Of a stretch of 16,141 nt of DNA, positions 13,040-16,141 are shown one piece after another. The DNA is taken from NCBI GenBank assembly GCA_001791035.1, contig MGDX01000037.1, positions 1 through 16,141 of the forward strand, given 5' to 3'. The notes under the pieces are model-generated. The model was not told the DNA's origin. It saw nothing but the letters and a program-made list of their open reading frames with translations, and did no database searches. The position numbers and the translations under genes are program-made. Source of the stretch: Candidatus Uhrbacteria bacterium RIFCSPHIGHO2_02_FULL_53_13. Its GTDB lineage: Bacteria; Patescibacteriota; Patescibacteriia; UBA9934; UBA11717. Position 1 is the stretch's first letter, and the number at the start of each line of letters is the position of its first letter.

Positions 13040-13681
13040 TCAGAAGTTGATGATGGCGTAGAGGCGGCCGACGGTGGACACGATTGGAACAGTCGCTGTC
13101 GGCTCGATGCGGAACTGGAACGCCACCATGGTGGCGAAGTGATCGCCCCATGGAATGACGACGTGCGGTCCGGCGGCGAAGAATCCGCCAGTGTTCCTGT
13201 ACGTCTTGGCACCTTCCGCTTCACCTCCGATCTTGAACAGCATCTTGCCGCCGCTCTTGATCGGTGCGTCGGCGGAGACGTACCAGTATGCCGCGTCGCC
13301 GTACAGGCTCACCTCGCTGAACAGATGCACGCCGAGGTCCGCGAAGGCGCGAACATCGAACACGGGGTTGAACACGCCGGTCGTGGTGGGGGACACCACG
13401 CCACCGCCCAGGAACTCGATCCACGTCGTGTTCGTGGAGAGCCGCAGACCGAGCGTCGTCTGCGCCTGTGGATTGGCGTCCAGGATGTTGGGCTCGATGA
13501 CCCACATCCCGAGTCCTACCGATGGCTTGGCTTCCTCCATGTCCTTGAGCACCTTGGTTCCGTGGACGAGGAGCCGAATCTGGGGCGAGAAGCTCGGCAG
13601 CGCGTCCTGCCCGTAGGCGGGGGTGAGGGCGGTGAGGGTGAAGAGAACGGCGAACAGGAACAGTGCGATGATACGGATCAC
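13040..13681 (-). CDS. Exported, beta-rich protein, possible beta-barrel
   Basis: 213 aa from GTG 13681, chosen because GGGAAGGAG (13696-13688) lies 6 nt upstream; the ATG at 13705 would skip it. A signal peptide is clear (IRIIALFLFAVLFTLTALTP, with cleavage near AYGQ-DA). The mature part alternates polar and hydrophobic residues in short strands (TLGLRLSTNTTWIEFLGGGV; VHLFSEVSLYGDAAYWYVSA) and ends in Phe (LYAIINF), as outer-membrane barrels do. No family is recognised. The gene is GC-rich at third positions, unlike its neighbours, suggesting transfer. It is divergent from TrmB 2 and has its own terminator. Confidence 0.65.
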   Translation of the reverse strand: MIRIIALFLFAVLFTLTALTPAYGQDALPSFSPQIRLLVHGTKVLKDMEEAKPSVGLGMWVIEPNILDANPQAQTTLGLRLSTNTTWIEFLGGGVVSPTTTGVFNPVFDVRAFADLGVHLFSEVSLYGDAAYWYVSADAPIKSGGKMLFKIGGEAEGAKTYRNTGGFFAAGPHVVIPWGDHFATMVAFQFRIEPTATVPIVSTVGRLYAIINF

Positions 13682-13715
13682 GACAGACTCCTTCCCAATG
13701 GGCATGTGCCCGCGG

Positions 13716-13744
13716 TTGATTGATCGCCAGCTTTATACTACAAT
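13716..13744 (+). promoter_or_regulatory. Promoter of TrmB 2
   Basis: TTGATT (13716-13721), a 17-nt spacer and TACAAT (13739-13744). The transcript would start near 13751, almost at the GTG 13753. The two divergent promoters interlock over 13716-13759, with a small inverted repeat GTGG-CAAATA-CCAC (13753-13766) at the edge that could be an operator. Confidence 0.6.
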
Positions 13745-13759
13745 TCTTGTGAGTGGCAA
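13732..13759 (-). promoter_or_regulatory. Promoter of the exported-protein gene
   Basis: On the minus strand TTGCCA (13759-13754), a 16-nt spacer and TATAAA (13737-13732). The transcript would start near 13725, giving a leader of about 44 nt that includes the Shine-Dalgarno. It overlaps the TrmB 2 promoter. Confidence 0.6.
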
Positions 13760-14574
13760 ATACCACCACACCAAAGCATGACAAAATGAGCCATTTCCTT
13801 ATGTATATAGAACTTTTCCAAAACCTCGGACTGTCTAAAAACGAGGCGGAATTGTACGAGGCGCTTCTTGAACAAGGCGAGGCGTCGGTATCAAAGCTCA
13901 ATCAAGTGACCAACATCAATCGTCGCAATATTTACGACGTGCTCAACCGAATGACGGAAAAAGGACTTGTGTTTTTGATTTTACGAGCGGGCGAGAATCG
14001 CTACAAGCCCGTGGATCCGCTAAAACTTAAGGAGCTTGTACAAGAAAAACTTACCATGCTCGAGGAGCATTTGGACGAATTAGACACGCTGTATCGCTCC
14101 AAACCAAAAACGGGGGAGGTGTTTATCTATCGTGGTTTGGAGGGGTGGAAAAACTATATGCGAGACATTCTTCGTCTCAACGAAACCGCATACTTTATTG
14201 GCGCCAAGGGGTTGTGGCTGGAAGAGCGCGTCAAAAACTTTTTCCCAAAATTTCACGTTCAGGCAACAAAACAGAGGATCAACTTTTTCACATTGTTTGA
14301 CTGGGAGATTCAAACGGAGTGTCCGGAAATTCTACCGTATGTCAAAACCAACTATAAGTTTTTACCAAAAGAGTACTCGACGCGGTGCGGCATTGACATT
14401 GTAGGTGATCATGTCTATTTTCTCTCCGACTTGAAGATTAAACACTTTGAAGAAGATTTTGCGTTCACTGTGATTGTAAACCAAACCATTGCGGATAGTT
14501 ATCGAACCTGGTTTCGATATATGTGGGATTTGTGTCCGACATCATCTCTAGAACGCGTTGAGTCTCGTCCATAA
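13753..14574 (+). CDS. TrmB-family transcriptional regulator (copy 2)
   Basis: 273 aa from GTG 13753; ATG 13786 (262 aa) or ATG 13801 are alternatives and no start has a clear Shine-Dalgarno. The winged helix (about residues 20-85) contains GLSKNEAELYEALLEQGEAS and INRRNIYDVLNRMTEKGLVF. A coiled-coil linker (KELVQEKLTMLEEHLDELDT) follows, then a C-terminal sensor-like domain (EVFIYRGLEGWKNYMRDILR; YFIGAKGLWLEERVKNFFPK). Promoter geometry places the transcript start beside the GTG. It is divergent from the exported-protein gene across interlocking promoters, so control of that gene and of itself is likely but inferred. The ligand is unknown. Confidence 0.8.
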   Translation: MANTTTPKHDKMSHFLMYIELFQNLGLSKNEAELYEALLEQGEASVSKLNQVTNINRRNIYDVLNRMTEKGLVFLILRAGENRYKPVDPLKLKELVQEKLTMLEEHLDELDTLYRSKPKTGEVFIYRGLEGWKNYMRDILRLNETAYFIGAKGLWLEERVKNFFPKFHVQATKQRINFFTLFDWEIQTECPEILPYVKTNYKFLPKEYSTRCGIDIVGDHVYFLSDLKIKHFEEDFAFTVIVNQTIADSYRTWFRYMWDLCPTSSLERVESRP

Positions 14575-14589
14575 AATTTCTACGCGCAC

Positions 14590-14634
14590 ATCAAGCAGTC
14601 CGTCAGAGCAATCATATTATGGCTTGATTTTTTT
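14590..14634 (+). terminator. Terminator of TrmB 2
   Basis: ATCAAGC (14590-14596) pairs with GCTTGAT (14622-14628), followed by a run of seven T. The loop is long (25 nt). The T-run doubles as part of the tRNA promoter spacer. Confidence 0.5.
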
Positions 14635-14652
14635 GCCTTACGTGGGTAATAT
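14624..14652 (+). promoter_or_regulatory. Promoter of the tRNA array
   Basis: TTGATT (14624-14629), a 17-nt spacer and TAATAT (14647-14652). The predicted start near 14659 is about 5 nt before the first tRNA. Confidence 0.6.
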
Positions 14653-14663
14653 GCCCTTCGCGT

Positions 14664-14740
14664 GGGCCCGTAGCTCAGCTGGTTAGAGCGCTTCCATGGC
14701 ATGGAAGAGGCCAGGGGTTCGAATCCCCTCGGGTCCACCA
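14664..14740 (+). tRNA. tRNA-Ala (anticodon GGC)
   Basis: 77 nt with encoded CCA (14738-14740). The acceptor stem GGGCCCG/CGGGTCC contains the G3-U70 wobble pair that marks alanine tRNAs. The anticodon stem CTTCC/GGAAG holds the loop ATGGCAT, anticodon GGC. The 3' 21 nt are repeated at 14881-14901. Confidence 0.95.
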
Positions 14741-14901
14741 GTATTTGCAAGGTGGAGCACATGCCATTGAGGCATGTGCGAGGGATTCGAACGGCCGGAG
14801 CGATGTGCGCACAGCAGTGCGCACCGCGAGGCCCGGACCTAAACCCGAATCCCGCCAACGGGCGGGATGAGAGGTGAAGGCGAATCCCCTCGGGTCCACC
14901 A
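14720..14901 (+). repeat. 21-bp direct repeat of the tRNA-Ala 3' end (att-like)
   Basis: The segment 14720-14740 (starting CGAATCCCCTCGGGTC and ending at CCA) recurs exactly at 14881-14901, 161 bp downstream. Duplication of a tRNA 3' end is the usual footprint of a tRNA-targeting integrase (attL/attR). Only 140 bp lie between the copies, far too little for an intact element. Confidence 0.75.
14751..14900 (+). ncRNA. Candidate structured RNA between tRNA-Ala and tRNA-Arg
   Basis: GGTGGA (14751-14756) can pair with TCCACC (14895-14900), and CGAGGGATTCG (14779-14789) with CGAATCCCCTCG (14881-14892, one bulge). Three hairpins lie within: GCACATGCC/GGCATGTGC (14757-14779), GTGCGCAC/GTGCGCAC (14805-14824) and ATCCCGCC/GGCGGGAT (14849-14868). 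The result is a closed multi-branched fold. It would be co-transcribed with the tRNAs. It could be a functional RNA, a processed spacer or a degenerate element; no known family is recognised. Confidence 0.3.
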
Positions 14902-14942
14902 TCTTTATGGCGCCATTGTTATAAGAGCGTGAGTGGCAGAAT

Positions 14943-15019
<77 letters not shown>

Positions 15020-15040
15020 TCGGCGTGTTCGTCACATAAT

Positions 15041-15118
15041 CGGGCTGTAGCTCAGTAGGATTAGAGCGCCGCGTTCGGGTCGCGGAGGTCGCTGGTTCAA
15101 GTCCAGTCAGCCCGACCA
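15041..15118 (+). tRNA. tRNA-Pro (anticodon CGG)
   Basis: 78 nt with encoded CCA (15116-15118). Acceptor CGGGCTG/CAGCCCG, anticodon stem CCGCG/CGCGG, loop TTCGGGT, anticodon CGG reading CCG. Confidence 0.95.
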
Positions 15119-15210
15119 GTAGAGGTTGGAGGTTGGAGGTCGAAATACTCCTCCGTCCCGAGCAAGCTCGGGACATCTCTCCTATGCTAGGGGAGGATAG
15201 CCAATAAAAC
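15119..15210 (+). repeat. Hairpin-rich spacer between tRNA-Pro and tRNA-Ala
   Basis: It contains GAGGTTG in near-tandem (15122-15142), a perfect hairpin GTCCCGAGC-AA-GCTCGGGAC (15155-15174) and a second TCTCCT..GGGGAGGA stem (15177-15197). There is no T-run, so these are not simple terminators; they may be processing signals or small repeats. Confidence 0.5.
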
Positions 15211-15286
15211 GGGCTTGTAGCTCAGTTGGTAGAGCGCTGCATTCGCATTGCAGAGGTCGGGGGTTCGATTCCCCCCAAGTCCACCA
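15211..15286 (+). tRNA. tRNA-Ala (anticodon CGC)
   Basis: 76 nt with encoded CCA (15284-15286). Acceptor GGGCTTG/CAAGTCC again has the G3-U70 pair. Anticodon stem CTGCA/TGCAG, loop TTCGCAT, anticodon CGC reading GCG. Confidence 0.95.
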
Positions 15287-15353
15287 TCCTTCGCTCCGAC
15301 GACAGTCAGTGCGAAGGATGCCCCTCGAAGCCCAGAGGGCGAAGTGGGGGGCA
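15286..15353 (+). repeat. Two hairpins in the tRNA-Ala/tRNA-Val spacer
   Basis: ATCCTTCGC (15286-15294) pairs with GCGAAGGAT (15311-15319). A nested stem follows: TGCCCC (15319-15324) with GGGGCA (15348-15353), and GCCC (15330-15333) with GGGC (15337-15340), separated by a purine-rich internal loop TCGAA/GAAGT. Confidence 0.5.
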
Positions 15354-15400
15354 ACGACATAATCCTCCCGACTGCGTCGAAGCTACGGATGGCAGGCCAA

Positions 15401-15477
15401 GGGTGTATAGCTCAGTTGGTTAGAGCGCTGCGTTCACATCGCAGAGGTCCGTGGTTCAAATCCACGTACACCCACCA
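15401..15477 (+). tRNA. tRNA-Val (anticodon CAC)
   Basis: 77 nt with encoded CCA (15475-15477). Acceptor GGGTGTA/TACACCC, anticodon stem CTGCG/CGCAG, loop TTCACAT, anticodon CAC reading GUG. The recombinase remnant downstream reads antisense into its 3' half. Confidence 0.95.
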
Positions 15478-15845
15478 GACAGGAAATTGCAAGCAAGGGG
15501 CAGTCGCCTCGCTTCGCTCGGCGACCAAATCGTAAGGTTTTTTGGGCGAAAAAATCAGTTGGCGATTCTGCAAAATGCAGTCCGAGCCGATATTTTTAAG
15601 AAATGTTGTCATTTCTGATTTGTTTTCAGTTTCAAGCAGTTTCGTGGCTTGATTTAAGGATAGAACGAACTCACGAGCCGGTTCGAGCCACGACAGACCT
15701 TTCTGTTCAAAATCTTCGATTTCTTCCTGCAAACCAACCTTTTGCTTGACCAGTTTTTCCTTGCGAGAGGCGTATTCTTGGGCGGTGATAGTTTCTTCCA
15801 AATAGACATCGAGTAATTTTTCGAGTTTCTTTCTTGGAGTCAATA
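15412..15845 (-). pseudogene. C-terminal remnant of a large serine recombinase
   Basis: The open frame on the minus strand contains RKKLEKLLDVYLEETITAQE, YASRKEKLVKQKVGLQEEIE, KGLSWLEPAREFVLSLNQAT and ILQNRQLIFSPKKPYDLVAE, the coiled-coil and C-terminal region typical of large serine recombinases common in this group. About 140 residues remain of some 500; the catalytic N-terminal domain, recombinase domain and zinc ribbon are missing. The 5' side is interrupted at about 15840 by the IS30-like sequence. The last 20-odd codons are antisense to tRNA-Val. It is probably the dead integrase of an element that used this tRNA as its attachment site. Confidence 0.75.
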
Positions 15846-16045
15846 ATCTAACGCAACGGGGTGATACCATCACCTCGTATGCAAACACCCTCCTATTCTC
15901 GTCTTTTAGACAGTGAACGCGAAGAGATTAGTATTGGCATCGCTTCTGGCAAGAAACTGTGTGAAATTGCTCAAAGTCTTGGGAGACATCCAAGCACCAT
16001 CTCTCGTGAAGTGAGGAGGAACGGTGGTGTAGATGGATATCGAGC
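15840..16045 (+). mobile_element. IS30-family insertion sequence, 5' fragment
   Basis: The IS30-like ORF begins at ATG 15879. The sequence before it (about 15840-15860, TCAATAATCTAACGCAAC) resembles the terminal repeat of IS30-type elements, which carry AACGCAAC near their end (from memory). A small palindrome GGTGATACCATCACC (15860-15874) lies between. The element breaks the recombinase gene on its left and is itself cut near 16045. The exact end cannot be fixed. Confidence 0.55.
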
Positions 16046-16067
16046 TGGACTGTCCCCCGTTCATTAG
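15879..16067 (+). pseudogene. IS30-family transposase, N-terminal fragment
   Basis: From MQTPSYSRLLDSEREEISIG through LCEIAQSLGRHPSTISREVR to RRNGGVDGYRA, the protein is the N-terminal helix-turn-helix of IS30-family transposases, which bind the terminal repeats. Full-length proteins are some 300-350 aa with a DDE catalytic domain; here similarity stops after about 56 residues and the frame ends at GLSPVH. The break coincides with GGACTGTCCCCC near 16040-16050, probably the end of a second insertion. Not functional. Confidence 0.75.
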
Positions 16068-16141
16068 ACAACTTTGTGTCCTAACCAGCATTATATGCAT
16101 GTATGCCAAGACACATCCCCCAGGAGCGTAAGGACGAGATC
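16040..16141 (+). mobile_element. Left part of a second probable insertion sequence
   Basis: Similarity to IS30 stops at GGACTGTCCCCCGTTCATTA (from about 16040). After about 60 nt an ORF opens at ATG 16103 and runs off the window as MPRHIPQERKDEI. TGTC..GACA-type ends (TGTCCCCCGTTCATTAGACA) occur on several IS families. The family cannot be named from 13 residues. Confidence 0.4.
16103..16141 (+). CDS. Start of a probable transposase, cut by the right edge
   Basis: 13 open codons from ATG 16103: MPRHIPQERKDEI. The charged start is like the N-terminal HTH region of many transposases, and it follows a probable IS end. No Shine-Dalgarno is clear. The call rests mostly on context. Confidence 0.35.
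   Translation, partial: MPRHIPQERKDEI

Noticed and set aside
15226..15535. Plus-strand ORFs across tRNA-Ala(CGC) and tRNA-Val
   Set aside because: They read through tRNA genes and hairpin spacers and show no protein character.

Overview
The window looks like part of a Patescibacteria (Candidate Phyla Radiation) genome, most like the Parcubacteria side of that group. This is an inference from gene content: an XRE-type helix-turn-helix fused to a MurA-like enolpyruvyl transferase, two TrmB-family regulators, a compact type IV pilus operon, tRNA genes that encode their own CCA, and many genes with no Shine-Dalgarno sequence and very short 5' leaders. No rRNA or other marker is present to fix the lineage.

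Layout. 1-294 (minus): two ATGA-coupled genes, the second running off the left edge. 352-616: a repeat-derived palindrome and the promoter of the XRE-MurA gene (617-2128, +). 2129-2456: a convergent intergenic region with two copies of a hairpin unit and interleaved inverted repeats. 2457-3215 (minus): TrmB regulator 1, with a clear sigma70-type promoter and a perfect 16-bp operator-like palindrome. 3361-4360: small genes with good Shine-Dalgarno sequences (31, 103 and 91 aa) and an antisense ORF. 4433-4512: a near-perfect long palindrome. 4548-10350 (minus): type IV pilus operon pilB, pilC, four pseudopilin-like genes and pilD, with genes overlapping by 4 nt or a few nt apart. A 164-bp MITE-like inverted repeat sits in frame inside the leader of one pseudopilin. 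10408-10899 (+): a major-pilin-like gene transcribed divergently from pilB. 10996-11262 (+): small unknown gene. 11322-12976 (minus): nth, a DUF6498-like membrane protein and a conserved 106-aa protein, probably one operon. 13040-13681 (minus): a GC-rich exported protein that looks beta-rich, divergent from TrmB regulator 2 (13753-14574, +). 14664-15477 (+): five tRNA genes (Ala-GGC, Arg-CCG, Pro-CGG, Ala-CGC, Val-CAC) separated by hairpin-rich spacers. 15412-16141: a mobile-element scar, with the C-terminal end of a serine recombinase broken by an IS30-family fragment that is itself interrupted by the start of another probable IS.

How the parts fit. The pilus genes supply an assembly ATPase (PilB), platform (PilC), minor pilins, prepilin peptidase (PilD) and a major pilin; the retraction ATPase and PilM/N/O alignment proteins are not here. 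Each of the two TrmB regulators is transcribed divergently from a gene set that, unlike the regulators, carries strong Shine-Dalgarno sites, which suggests local regulator-target pairs. The tRNA array looks like an integration hotspot: a 21-bp duplicate of a tRNA-Ala 3' end lies 161 bp downstream, and recombinase debris abuts tRNA-Val.
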